DNA of 64,000 bases from NCBI GenBank assembly GCA_963728475.1, contig CAVSKL010000002.1:124001-188000 (forward strand), in the 5' to 3' direction. The notes under the pieces were generated by a model that saw only the letters and a program-made list of their open reading frames with translations, made no database searches and was not told the DNA's origin. Made by a program: the position numbers and the translations under genes. Shown here in pieces: positions 43,064-51,937 of this stretch; position 1 is the stretch's first letter, and the number at the start of each line of letters is the position of its first letter. Origin of the DNA: CAVSKL01 sp963728475 [NCBI: Candidatus Eiseniibacteriota bacterium]. GTDB taxonomy: Bacteria; Eisenbacteria; RBG-16-71-46; JABDJR01.

Positions 43064-44005
43064 ATGCAAGCATTCCGCGTCCAGGCCGCGCTGGCGGTGG
43101 TCCTCGGTCTCACCCTCACCGCCTGCGGCGGATCCAACAACCCCACCTCCCCCGGAGGCACCGGGAGCGGGTCGCACTACTTCCGGGCCGTGATCGACGG
43201 GACGTCCTGGACGAGTTCCTCCATCCTGGTGAACCTGGGAGCGGCCCACTCCCAGACCGGCACCTACGTGCTCACCGGAGGCGGCACCACCGGCTACTCG
43301 ATCGTGATCGCGCTCTTCAACCTGGCCGGTCCCGGGACCTATCCCCTGGGGGTCGGCCTCTCGGTGGCCGGGGGCACGGTGACGGTGTCCGATGCCGGCG
43401 GCGCGGGCTGGTCCACGCCGCTCTCCGGGGTGGCGGGGACCATCACCATCACCGATCTCTCCGACACTCACATCGCCGGCACCTTCAGCTTCCAGGCGAC
43501 CCCGATCTCGGGCGGCGCCACCGGCACCCGGTCCGTCACCGAGGGCGCCTTCGACTTGACGGTCAACACCACCGGAAACCCGGGCCAGGTCCCCGACAAC
43601 GCCGCCAGCGTGGTGAACGCGCAGATCGGCGGCAGCTTCTTCAACGCGGCCAACGTGGTCACCAACTACAATGCGACCACCCAAACCCTCAGCTTCGTGG
43701 CCAACAACACCGGCCGGTCGGTGACCTTCACCCTTCTGGGGGTGGCCGGGCCCGGCACCTATGCCCTGACCACCGGCGCCGGCGGCCGCTTCATCACCAT
43801 GACCGGGGACGGGTCGAGCCCCAACGTGTGCTGCTGGGCCTCCAACAACACCGGCGGGAGCGGCAGCGTCGTCGTCGCCTCCATGACCGCGACCCGGATC
43901 CGCGGAACCTTCACCGCGACCCTCACCCCCACCCCGGGGGCGTCGGCCCAGGGGAACGTGGCGGTGGCCGCGGGGAACTTCGACGTCGGCTACGTGACGT
44001 TCTGA
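43064..44005 (+). CDS. Lipoprotein with two copies of a DUF6252-like beta domain
   Basis: Exported lipoprotein of 313 residues. The signal MQAFRVQAALAVVLGLTLTA ends before CGGS (lipobox LTAC). The mature part holds two related beta-domains: one from about 40 (FRAVIDGTSWTSSSILVNLG) to 165 and one from about 180 (VNAQIGGSFFNAANVVTNYN) to 313. Each ends in a strand of the form GAFDLTVN or GNFDVGYVTF after a THIAGTF or TRIRGTF motif. A single-domain relative lies at 46628-47125 (VHVTGTFDF, GEFDIPF). The layout matches DUF6252-type lipoproteins of FCB bacteria as I remember them. Function unknown. GGGAG precedes the ATG. Confidence 0.8.
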   Translation: MQAFRVQAALAVVLGLTLTACGGSNNPTSPGGTGSGSHYFRAVIDGTSWTSSSILVNLGAAHSQTGTYVLTGGGTTGYSIVIALFNLAGPGTYPLGVGLSVAGGTVTVSDAGGAGWSTPLSGVAGTITITDLSDTHIAGTFSFQATPISGGATGTRSVTEGAFDLTVNTTGNPGQVPDNAASVVNAQIGGSFFNAANVVTNYNATTQTLSFVANNTGRSVTFTLLGVAGPGTYALTTGAGGRFITMTGDGSSPNVCCWASNNTGGSGSVVVASMTATRIRGTFTATLTPTPGASAQGNVAVAAGNFDVGYVTF

Positions 44006-44078
44006 CGTTTTCCGCGGGCGCCGGGGCTCGCGACGGGAGGAGCGATCCAACCGGGCGAGTGGGGGACGGGCTCCGGCG

Positions 44079-46463
44079 CTACGCGGTTCCGGTCGTGCTC
44101 GGCTCGGGAAGCCCCGACTCCAGCCGCACCTCGCGGAAGAGCGCGAGCAGCTCCCGGTCGGGCATCGGCGCCTCCAGCGGCCAGGTCAGGGCGACGTCCA
44201 GTTGCCGGGGGGTGAAGGGTGGGGAACCGACCAGGGGCCGTAGCGGCGGGCGGAGCCGGACCGCCACCGGCGCCAGATCGACAACGAACCCTCGCTCCAG
44301 GAAGTGGCGGGCGGCGTCGGGGTCGCCCTCGGCCAGTTCGAACGCGGCAAACTGCAACAGGGATCCGCCTCCGAGCCCCCGGTGGTCCCGCATATCCCGG
44401 ACGATCTTCAGAGCGGCCCCGGGGTCTCCCCCGGCGAACGCGATCGAAGCTTCCATCGCCCTCAGATTGACCTTGTCCGGGAAGTCGGTGGATGCGCGGC
44501 GAAGGAGGTCGCGGGCGGCCTCGAGGTCCCCCCCGGCCAGCGCGTCGAGGACCTGGAAATGATACGAGGCGGTGACGTAGTTCGGGCTGTCGGAAAGGGG
44601 ACGTAACCGGCGGCCGAAGGTGCCGGCCTCCTCCCAGCGGCCGGTGAACGTCATGAGCCAGGCCAGCCACATGGTGGCGAAGGCTTCCTGGGGATCGATC
44701 TCCAGCACCCGCCGGATGCGGCGCTCGGCTCCAGCCACGTCGGCCTGGCAGAACTCCTCCACCGCCAGGTTGATGAGGGCGGGGGTGAAACGCGGATTCA
44801 CCTCGATCGCCCGGGCCAGGGCGGCGTTGGACCCTTCCCGGTTCCCGGAGAACCGGAGCACCAGGGACTTGGCCTTGTAGCCCTCGGCGAGCTTGGGGTT
44901 GATCGCCAGCGCCCGTTCCGCGGCCTCGAGTCCCGCGCGGTACGTCTCGTCCGGATCCTCGCTGATCCCGAACTGCAACATCTGCCCCTGGGCGTCGGCG
45001 ATCCCCGCCCAGGCCAGAGCGTACTTGGGGTCCACCCCGGTCGCCTCCGTGAACAGCTCCAGCGCCTTTCGCATCCCCTCGGGGGTATAGAGGCCGTATT
45101 GCTCGCGCCCCTTCAGGTAAAGGTCGTAGGCCCGCACGTTCTGGGGGCGGTCCTCCACCAGCTTCCGGGACTCGGAGGGGGAGAGCGCCACCCGGAGCGC
45201 CTGGGCGATGGCCGAGGCGATCTCCTCCTGGACCGCGAACACGTCCTCCAGAGTGCGGTCGAAGCGGTCGGCCCACAGGTGGAACCCGTCGGAGCCGCTC
45301 ACGAGCTGGGCGGAGATCCGGACCCGCGAGCCCGCCTTCCGCACGCTGCCTTCCACCACCGCCCGCACCCCCAGCTCCTCCGCCACCTTCCCGATCTCCA
45401 CCGGCTGCCCGCGGTAGCGGGCCACCGCGTTCCGCGACGCCACCCGAAGCCCCCGGATCTTGGAGAGGTCGGTGAGGATGTCCTCGGTGATCCCGGCGCA
45501 GAAGTAGTCGCTCTCGGGGTCCGCCGAGAGGTTTTCGAAGTAGAGCACCGCCACCGAGGGGCGGTCCGGAGCCGCCGGGCGCACCCGGGCGGGGGTGGAG
45601 AGCTCTCCCGCGATCACGCTCAGCTCCCGGCGGATGTCGCCGATGTCCCGCGGCCGCTCCGCCGCCGATTTTGTGAGACAGCGGCGGATGAGCGCCCGCA
45701 CCGGGGCGGGGGTCGCGGGCGGGATCGCGCTCCAGTCCGGCTCCCGCTCCAGGATCCTGGCGATCACGTCGGAGACGGTCTCGCCGGCGAAGGTCTGCCG
45801 CCCCGAGAGCATCTCGAACAGCACGCACCCGAACGCCCACACGTCCGCCCGCTGGTCCACGGGTTTGCCGCGCGCCTGCTCCGGGCTCATGTAGGGGGCG
45901 GTGCCCAGGATCAACCCCTCGCCGGTGGCGTAGACCTGCGCGGTGGGGGTGGCGGAGAGGTTCTCCGCCACCTCCGGCTCCGAGGCGCTCCCTTTGGCCA
46001 GGCCGAAGTCCAGCACCTTGACCGCGCCGGCGGTGGTGATCATGACGTTCCCGGGTTTGAGGTCCCGGTGGACCACGCCCCGCTCGTGGGCCGCTTCCAG
46101 CGCCGAGGCGATCTGAATGGCCACCGCCAGGGCCTCGGGCGGGGGGAACGGGCCGCGGGCCAGCGCCCGGTCCAGCGTCTCGCCTTCCACCAGTTCCAGC
46201 ACCAGGTGGCGCCCTCCCGCGCCCTCCTCCAGGCCGTAGATGGCGGCGATGTTGGGATGGTTGAGCGAGGCCAGCACCTTGGCCTCGCGTTCGAACCGCG
46301 CCAGGTGCTCGGGGCTCTCGGAGAACGCCGCCGGCAGCGACTTGATGGCCACGCTCCGGTCGAGGCGGGTGTCGTGGGCGCGGTAGACCTCGCCCATCCC
46401 GCCCGCGCCGAGGGGAGAGAGGATCTCGTAGGGGCCGAGCCGGGTTCCGGCTTCGAGGCTCAT
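44079..46463 (-). CDS. Ser/Thr protein kinase with TolB/FlgO-like domain and TPR repeats
   Basis: Protein of 794 residues. The kinase domain spans about 12-275, with [31 protein letters not shown] and LDFGLAKG, and is complete and probably active. No membrane helix follows it. Residues about 290-430 carry a domain often fused to adenylate cyclases and kinases ([54 protein letters not shown]). TPR repeats run from about 440 to 720. It is likely a cytoplasmic signalling kinase with a protein-binding superhelix. The gene is transcribed away from the small lipoprotein gene at 46628, with back-to-back -10 elements between them. Confidence 0.92.
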   Translation of the reverse strand: MSLEAGTRLGPYEILSPLGAGGMGEVYRAHDTRLDRSVAIKSLPAAFSESPEHLARFEREAKVLASLNHPNIAAIYGLEEGAGGRHLVLELVEGETLDRALARGPFPPPEALAVAIQIASALEAAHERGVVHRDLKPGNVMITTAGAVKVLDFGLAKGSASEPEVAENLSATPTAQVYATGEGLILGTAPYMSPEQARGKPVDQRADVWAFGCVLFEMLSGRQTFAGETVSDVIARILEREPDWSAIPPATPAPVRALIRRCLTKSAAERPRDIGDIRRELSVIAGELSTPARVRPAAPDRPSVAVLYFENLSADPESDYFCAGITEDILTDLSKIRGLRVASRNAVARYRGQPVEIGKVAEELGVRAVVEGSVRKAGSRVRISAQLVSGSDGFHLWADRFDRTLEDVFAVQEEIASAIAQALRVALSPSESRKLVEDRPQNVRAYDLYLKGREQYGLYTPEGMRKALELFTEATGVDPKYALAWAGIADAQGQMLQFGISEDPDETYRAGLEAAERALAINPKLAEGYKAKSLVLRFSGNREGSNAALARAIEVNPRFTPALINLAVEEFCQADVAGAERRIRRVLEIDPQEAFATMWLAWLMTFTGRWEEAGTFGRRLRPLSDSPNYVTASYHFQVLDALAGGDLEAARDLLRRASTDFPDKVNLRAMEASIAFAGGDPGAALKIVRDMRDHRGLGGGSLLQFAAFELAEGDPDAARHFLERGFVVDLAPVAVRLRPPLRPLVGSPPFTPRQLDVALTWPLEAPMPDRELLALFREVRLESGLPEPSTTGTA

Positions 46464-46539
46464 GGGGCGGGTCTCCTGGTTCGAGGGAGGGGAGTCCGGC
46501 CGGTCGGGCCCGCCGGGGGGGGCGGTTGAAATCCGACGT

Positions 46540-46570
46540 ATTCTATCACGCCCCCGGTTCCTGATAGAAT
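46540..46570. promoter_or_regulatory. Compact divergent promoter: inverted extended -10 pair
   Basis: A perfect 9-bp inverted repeat (ATTCTATCA at 46540-46548 and TGATAGAAT at 46562-46570, 13-base spacer) places TGATAGAAT on both strands. Each copy reads as a TGn-extended -10 (TAGAAT). The plus-strand copy is 57 bases from the lipoprotein ATG at 46628, and the minus-strand copy is 76 bases from the kinase start at 46463. The two initiation sites would fire back to back from almost the same DNA. Alternatively the palindrome is an operator. Confidence 0.55.
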
Positions 46571-46627
46571 CCGGCGTCTTTGGATCCGTGCGCGGGGCAG
46601 CACATGGAATCGAAGGAGGGATCGACC

Positions 46628-47125
46628 ATGAGTTCTCGCGGAACGCCCCTGGTGCCGGCGGCCGTCGTGCTGGCGGCCGCCCTGCTGGCGGCCGCCGGTT
46701 GCGGCGGAAGCTCCGGTCCCACCGGACCGGGCATCGGCACCGATACCGACCCCATCACCGCGGTGGTCAACGGCGCCGAGTGGAGCGCCTCCTATACCGC
46801 GCACGCCGCGGTCACCCCCGGCGCCCTCACTCTCTCCGGCTCCGACCGGGAACCGGTGACCGTGACCATCGTGCTCCCGGGGGAGGCCAGGGCCGGCACC
46901 TTCGCCCTGGGATTCCTCAACGCGAACGGGGCTTTGGCCACCGTCGCCGATTCCGCCGGAGTCTGGTCGACCGGCTACGCGGGGGGAACCGGAAGCATCA
47001 CCGTGGCGGAGCTGGATTCCGTCCACGTGACCGGAACCTTCGACTTCACCGCCGCCCCCGCCGCGGGGAACGCCTCCGCCGACACCCTCCGGGTGACCGG
47101 AGGGGAGTTCGACATCCCGTTCTGA
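46628..47125 (+). CDS. Small DUF6252-like lipoprotein
   Basis: Lipoprotein of 165 residues. The ATG at 46628 follows GGAGGGATCGACC; an earlier in-frame start at 46580 lacks a ribosome site and would block the signal peptide. The signal ends LLAAAGC (lipobox). The mature domain (AVVNGAEWSASYTAHAAV to GGEFDIPF) parallels each half of the 43064-44005 protein, with the shared ending VHVTGTFDFTAAPAAG. Function unknown; probably outer-membrane or periplasmic. It is flanked by a kinase (divergent) and dodecin (convergent). Confidence 0.8.
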   Translation: MSSRGTPLVPAAVVLAAALLAAAGCGGSSGPTGPGIGTDTDPITAVVNGAEWSASYTAHAAVTPGALTLSGSDREPVTVTIVLPGEARAGTFALGFLNANGALATVADSAGVWSTGYAGGTGSITVAELDSVHVTGTFDFTAAPAAGNASADTLRVTGGEFDIPF

Positions 47126-47132
47126 TCGCGGG

Positions 47133-47342
47133 TCAGTCGTCCAGGGTGAAGCCGATCTTGACCGTGACCTGCCAGTGGGCCACCTTCCCGCCGTCCACCT
47201 GGCCGCGGGTCTCCATCACCTGGAGCCAGCGCATGTTCTTCACCGTCTTGGCCGCCTTGCCCACCGCGTTCTCGATGGCATCCTGGATGGACTTGGGGGA
47301 CGAGCCGGTGAGTTCGATGTGCTTGTAGACGTGATCGCTCAT
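47133..47342 (-). CDS. Dodecin family flavin-binding protein
   Basis: Protein of 69 residues, the usual dodecin length. These proteins form hollow dodecamers that store or buffer flavin (and CoA in some). It matches the family throughout: VYKHIELTGSSPKSIQDAIE, AAKTVKNMRWLQVME with the flavin-stacking Trp39, and VAHWQVTVKIGFTLDD with Gln58 at the isoalloxazine-contact position. AGGAGG precedes the ATG at 47342. It appears monocistronic. Confidence 0.96.
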   Translation of the reverse strand: MSDHVYKHIELTGSSPKSIQDAIENAVGKAAKTVKNMRWLQVMETRGQVDGGKVAHWQVTVKIGFTLDD

Positions 47343-47487
47343 GAAATCCTCCTGTCCGGGGTGAGCGCGCATGGGGACGCTCCCGGTCCCGGACCGTATT
47401 CCGAGGCCCCGCGTTCCGGTCGATCCTGTCCGGGCCGGGCCGCGGGTATCCTCGCCACCGCCGCCCGGCGCGGCCGGGACCGGCCCT

Positions 47488-50136
47488 TCAACCGGCCGCC
47501 AGGTACGCGGCCACCGAGTCCAGTTCGCGTTCCCGCAATCGCACCAGGTCCCGGACCTGGTCCTCGGTGCGATTCAACTCGCGGTCGGTGCCGTCCACCG
47601 AGTGATTCGGCTCGGAGAAGAACGCCCGCGCCGCCTCCAGGCGTTTCAGCGACGCCCCTCCCGCGAACGAGGGGAGAAAGCGCACGAACAGCGGGGGCAC
47701 CCGGCCGGTGATGTCGGCGTAGTGGCCGGTGATCCAGGTGAAGAGGCGCTGGCGCGAACCTTCGTCCTGGGGGAAGCTCCGGAACACCGCGAACACCTCG
47801 TTCGAGCGCAGGGCGCCGCTCACCGCCAGATCCAGCGCCCGCTCCTGCAGCTCCGGGTTCCCGAAGGCCGCCACCGCGTCCAGGTACTGCCGCCGCTGAT
47901 CGGGGGTGGGGGCCGATTCCAGGTGCTCCACGAAGGCTTGGAAGAGATCGGAGCCGCCGGCCGAGGCGGCGATGCGGAGCGCCGCCCCCGCCACCGAGGG
48001 AGGCGCGGCGGAGGGATCCTCGAGCAGCGCGCGGGCCAGCGAGTCGGCCAGGGCCAGGACCTCCGGGTCGTGGCCGTGCTCGCCCAGCCACCGCAGGAGT
48101 TCCGGCCGCTCCAGGGTGACCGCCGGATCCTCGTCGGGGCGGGGGAGCGGGCCGAAGCGGGCCAGCGCCGGGGTCAGCGTCTCCCGCACGTACCGCGCCC
48201 AGGGTTCGGCCAGGGAATCCGCGGCAAAGGCGGCCTCCACGTGGTCCAGGTCCTGGATCACCGCCTGCAGCACGAAGGGATCGGGATCGTCGCCGAACCC
48301 GCGCACCGCGGCCAGGTAGTCGCCGCCGGCGAGCTTGCCCGCGTCCAGGAGGGCGGAGAGGTTCCCCAGGACCTCGAGCCGCTCCCGGGGTTCCAGGCTC
48401 GTGCGCGCAGCGGCCAGCAGCGCGGGAAGGCGTTCCGGAGCCACCGACCACCGGTAGTAACCCCTCGCCCCGCCGTTGGGATAGACCCAGGCCGGGGTGG
48501 AGCCGGAGCCCAGATCCACCGTGGCCTCGGCGGCTTCCAGCAGGAACGTCCGGCGCTCCACCGGACCCGCCGGACCCGGCCAGGCCAAGGTCACCGGGAC
48601 CTTCCAGAGCTGGGGCGCCACCTCCACCCCGTCGTTGTGGTAGCGGGTCTGGCGCAGCCGCACCCGCCCGCCTTCGAGCGGCTCCGCCGTCACCAGGGGA
48701 AGTCCCGGCTGCTCGATGAAGGTGGCCATGGCCTCGGAGACGTTTCGTCCCGAGGCCTCCCGCAGCGCGTCCCACAGGTCCGCCGCCACCGCGTTCTTCC
48801 AGGCGTGGGCGGTGAGGTAGGCGTTCACTCCGTCCCGGAAGCGGTCGGGGCCGATCCACTGCTCGAACATCCCCAGGACCGCCTTGCCCTTGTTGTAATC
48901 CAGCCCCACGTCCTCCAGGAGCTGGTTCGAGTCGTGGATGGGATGGCGGATGGCCATGGTGGAGGGGCGGGCGTCCACCGCCATGATCCGCTGGGCGCTC
49001 GCCGCCGCCTCCATGTTCTGGTGGAGTTCCGGATGCACTTCCTGGGTGATCTTGCCTCCCATCCAGTCCGCGAACGACTCGTTCAGCCACAGGTCGTCCC
49101 ACCACTCCATGGTCACCAGGTCGCCGAACCACATGTGGGCCATCTCGTGGGCGGCCACCTGCACCAGGCCCCGGAGCTGGGCGGGCCCGGTCCGGTCCGG
49201 ATCGGTGAGGAGGAGCCGGTCGGCGAAGGTGATGAGCCCGGCGTTCTCCATCGCTCCCGGCCAGAACTCGGGAACCGCGATCAGGTCGAGCTTGGCGTAG
49301 GGATAGGGGCGGCCGAAATAGCTCTCGAGCGCCTTGATGATGGCGGGCGCCTCCGCCGCCGCGGTCCCGGCCAGGTGCTCCTGGCCTCGCACCGAGATCA
49401 CCTTCCCCTTCATGTCCGGGAAGGGGATGGGGGTCTCCGCGAAGTCGCCCACCGCGATGCACAGGAGATAGCTGGGCAGGGGCCGGGTCTGCTTGAAGGT
49501 GATCCGGGTCCAGGTCCCCTGGCTCTCCCGCGCTTCCACCGGGGTGTTGGTGACCGCAGTCAGGGCCGCGGGCACGGTGAGGACCAGGTGGTACGGGATC
49601 TTGAACCCGGGCTCGTCCCAGCAGGGGAACGCGCGGCGGGCGTCCACCGCCTCGAACTGCGTGAACACGAATCCCTTGCCCTTCACCAACGTCCGGTAGA
49701 GACCGACCGCGGTGGTGTCGAAGGCGTTGGTGAAGTCCAGATCCAGGTGGTAGTCGCCGGGAGGAAGCTCCCGCCCGCCGGTGGCCTCCACCATGCCTTC
49801 CTTGTCCACCGGCTTCACGGTGAGCGAGAGCTGAAGGCCGGGGCCGGTGACCCGGGCCGAGGAGATCGCGATCCCTTGGGCGTGAAAGCGGATGCGGTCG
49901 GTCTTCTCGACCAACCGCAGGTCCACCCGCGCCGACCCGGCGTAGTCGGGCTGGCCCGGATCGATGGTGAGCTGGACGATCTCCGAGAGCGGAACGACGT
50001 TCTGAGGCAGACGGGTGACCATGGCGTGTGCGGCTCCCACGGGTAGCGAAAGGATGGCGATGACGAGGAGGAAGGCGGCGGCTCCGCGACGGGGATGCGC
50101 GCCCGGAACGGACCCGGGGCTCCGGCGCGGGTTCAC
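47488..50136 (-). CDS. M1 family zinc aminopeptidase with HEAT-like C-terminus
   Basis: Aminopeptidase of 882 residues, ERAP/PepN-like in length. The GTG at 50136 is chosen because it overlaps the iminopeptidase stop (GTGA) and gives a signal peptide (AAAFLLVIAILSLPVGAAHA). The exopeptidase motif PGAMENAGL and the zinc site HEMAHMWFGD with the third ligand Glu 18 residues on (WLNESF) are intact. An ERAP1_C/HEAT-like helical half of about 330 residues follows, ending VRLRERELDSVAAYLAAG. It probably trims peptides in the periplasm. It is co-transcribed with proline iminopeptidase, which makes a peptide-degradation pair. Confidence 0.94.
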   Translation of the reverse strand: MNPRRSPGSVPGAHPRRGAAAFLLVIAILSLPVGAAHAMVTRLPQNVVPLSEIVQLTIDPGQPDYAGSARVDLRLVEKTDRIRFHAQGIAISSARVTGPGLQLSLTVKPVDKEGMVEATGGRELPPGDYHLDLDFTNAFDTTAVGLYRTLVKGKGFVFTQFEAVDARRAFPCWDEPGFKIPYHLVLTVPAALTAVTNTPVEARESQGTWTRITFKQTRPLPSYLLCIAVGDFAETPIPFPDMKGKVISVRGQEHLAGTAAAEAPAIIKALESYFGRPYPYAKLDLIAVPEFWPGAMENAGLITFADRLLLTDPDRTGPAQLRGLVQVAAHEMAHMWFGDLVTMEWWDDLWLNESFADWMGGKITQEVHPELHQNMEAAASAQRIMAVDARPSTMAIRHPIHDSNQLLEDVGLDYNKGKAVLGMFEQWIGPDRFRDGVNAYLTAHAWKNAVAADLWDALREASGRNVSEAMATFIEQPGLPLVTAEPLEGGRVRLRQTRYHNDGVEVAPQLWKVPVTLAWPGPAGPVERRTFLLEAAEATVDLGSGSTPAWVYPNGGARGYYRWSVAPERLPALLAAARTSLEPRERLEVLGNLSALLDAGKLAGGDYLAAVRGFGDDPDPFVLQAVIQDLDHVEAAFAADSLAEPWARYVRETLTPALARFGPLPRPDEDPAVTLERPELLRWLGEHGHDPEVLALADSLARALLEDPSAAPPSVAGAALRIAASAGGSDLFQAFVEHLESAPTPDQRRQYLDAVAAFGNPELQERALDLAVSGALRSNEVFAVFRSFPQDEGSRQRLFTWITGHYADITGRVPPLFVRFLPSFAGGASLKRLEAARAFFSEPNHSVDGTDRELNRTEDQVRDLVRLRERELDSVAAYLAAG

Positions 50137-51083
50137 TCGGCGTTCCGGAACCGGTCGGTCGCCTCCACCAGGTGGGAGGCGGTACCGGGCTCGCTGGCGG
50201 CGTGGCCCGCGTCCGGGGTGAGCTGGAACTCGGCCTCGGGCCAGCGGCGATGGAGTTCCCAGGCCGTCACCATGGGGCAGACCACGTCGTAACGCCCCTG
50301 CACGATGACTCCGGGAATGTCGCGGATCCGGTCGACGTTGTCGAGCAGCTGATCCGGGTGCTCGAAAAACCCCTTGTGCACGAAGTAGTGGCACTCGATG
50401 CGGGCGAAGGCGAGCGCGAATTCGTCCCCCCCGAAGTCCTCGATCATCGCGGGATCGGGGATGAGCTTGCTGGTGGAACCCTCCCACACGCTCCAGGCCC
50501 GCGCCGCCCGCACCCGCTCCTCCTTCGACGGCCCGGTGAGCCGCCGGTAGTAGGCGGAGAGAAGGTCGCCGCGCTCGTTTTCGGGGATCGGCTCCAGGTA
50601 CTTCTCCCAGGCGTCGGGGAAGATGAAGCTCGCGCCCTCCTGGTAGAACCAGCGGATTTCCTTGGGCCTGAGCAGGAAAATCCCGCGGAGGACGAGCGCC
50701 TTCACCCGCTCGGGATGGGTCTCGGCGTAGGCCAGGGAGAGCGTGCTTCCCCACGACCCTCCGAACACCACCCACCGGTCGATCCCCAGGTGCTCGCGGA
50801 TCTTCTCGATATCCGCCACCAGGTGCCAGGTGGTGTTCTCCTCCAGGCTCGCGTGGGGGGTGCTCTTGCCCGAGCCGCGCTGGTCGAAGATCACGATCCG
50901 GTAGGCGGTGGGATCGAAGAACTGCCGGTAGAGGGGAACGCTCCCCCCGCCGGGCCCGCCGTGGATGAAGACGACCGGCTGGCCCTTCGGGGTGCCGCTC
51001 TCCTCCACGTGGAGGGTATGAACGTCCGAGACCTTCAGCTCGAAGGCCCGGTAGGGCTCGAGCGGCGGATAGAGGGTGCGCAT
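50133..51083 (-). CDS. pip: Proline iminopeptidase (S33 alpha/beta hydrolase)
   Basis: Peptidase of 316 residues that releases N-terminal proline. The family hallmark HGGPGGGSVPLYRQFFDP forms the oxyanion region. FDQRGSGKSTPHASLEENTT is the classic iminopeptidase stretch, and GGSWGSTLSLAYAETHPERV carries the nucleophile Ser. The Asp in GRYDVVCP and His in DAGHAASEPG complete the triad. The ATG at 51083 has GGGGAGGA upstream. No signal peptide is seen, so it acts in the cytoplasm, while its co-operonic M1 partner appears exported. Confidence 0.94.
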   Translation of the reverse strand: MRTLYPPLEPYRAFELKVSDVHTLHVEESGTPKGQPVVFIHGGPGGGSVPLYRQFFDPTAYRIVIFDQRGSGKSTPHASLEENTTWHLVADIEKIREHLGIDRWVVFGGSWGSTLSLAYAETHPERVKALVLRGIFLLRPKEIRWFYQEGASFIFPDAWEKYLEPIPENERGDLLSAYYRRLTGPSKEERVRAARAWSVWEGSTSKLIPDPAMIEDFGGDEFALAFARIECHYFVHKGFFEHPDQLLDNVDRIRDIPGVIVQGRYDVVCPMVTAWELHRRWPEAEFQLTPDAGHAASEPGTASHLVEATDRFRNAE

Positions 51084-51174
51084 GAAAGTCCTCCCCGATA
51101 GAAGCCGGATTCGAATCATAGGTCAGGGCGGCCGGGGGCGAAAGGGGCGGGCGGCGGGGGTTCCCGGCCCCCCG

Positions 51175-51852
51175 CTAGTGGCGCCCCCGGGCCCGCACCG
51201 AGGCCTCGTGGGCGCGAGCCAGAGGCTCCGGCAGCCGGTGCTTCTCCATGAGGTGCGGCAGCCACTGGAGGATGGAGGGCAGGTCCACGCGATGGCCGGG
51301 GGAGAGGAAGAGGAGGCCGGATTCCGGGTGGGGGCGGTAGGCGAGCCCGACCGGGCGGTCGCCCCACCGGACCTCGGTCCACGCCCCGGCCCGGGCGGGC
51401 GGCTCTTGCCAGAGGCCCCCCAGCGGGGTCTTGGCGCACCCGATGGTGGGGAGGTCGAGGATCACCCCCAGGTGACTGGCCAGGCCCGCCCCGCGGGGGT
51501 GGGCGATCCCGTGCCCCTCCACCAGGATGAGATCGGGAGGCGCGGTGAGGAGCTTGAGCGCCTCCAGGAGGATCGGGAGTTCGCGGAAGGCGAAGAGGCC
51601 GGGCACGTAGGGGAAGGAGCAGACCGCGCGGCCGGTCTTGGTCTCGATGGTGCGGAGGGTCTCGTAGTCCAGCGCCGCCGCCGCTCCGAACCCGAGCACG
51701 CCGTCCCGGGCGTAGGCGGCGTCGCAGCCCACCACCCGGTGCGGGGTACGGGGGAACGGAATCAGCCGGACGGCGTCGCGCACCCGGACCTGGATCGCCT
51801 CCGCCTCGTCCAGGGATGCCGCGTGGGCCAGGTCGGGATGGGTTATGTTCAT
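51175..51852 (-). CDS. nfi: Endonuclease V (deoxyinosine 3' endonuclease) with Asp-to-Glu active-site change
   Basis: Repair nuclease of 225 residues that nicks DNA 3' to deoxyinosine. The strand-separating wedge FPYVPGLFAFRE is present with the metal ligand Glu91, and Asp44 lies in GCDAAY. The third acidic ligand, normally Asp in the motif DGxGxAHPR, is Glu112 here (VEGHGIAHPRGAGLASHLG). The C-terminal His region (EPLARAHEASV) is present. All other family blocks match (LDLPTIGCAKTPLGG, LFLSPGHRVDLPS). It is monocistronic and diverges from the PknK-like gene. Activity may be retained with altered metal use; this is inferred. Confidence 0.92.
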   Translation of the reverse strand: MNITHPDLAHAASLDEAEAIQVRVRDAVRLIPFPRTPHRVVGCDAAYARDGVLGFGAAAALDYETLRTIETKTGRAVCSFPYVPGLFAFRELPILLEALKLLTAPPDLILVEGHGIAHPRGAGLASHLGVILDLPTIGCAKTPLGGLWQEPPARAGAWTEVRWGDRPVGLAYRPHPESGLLFLSPGHRVDLPSILQWLPHLMEKHRLPEPLARAHEASVRARGRH

Positions 51853-51937
51853 GCCTTTGGGACTCCGCTGAGGGCAGGGGGAGTCTCGGGGTCGGGGCCG
51901 AATTCGTCAACGACGACCAGGGAGACGGAGCCGCGCC

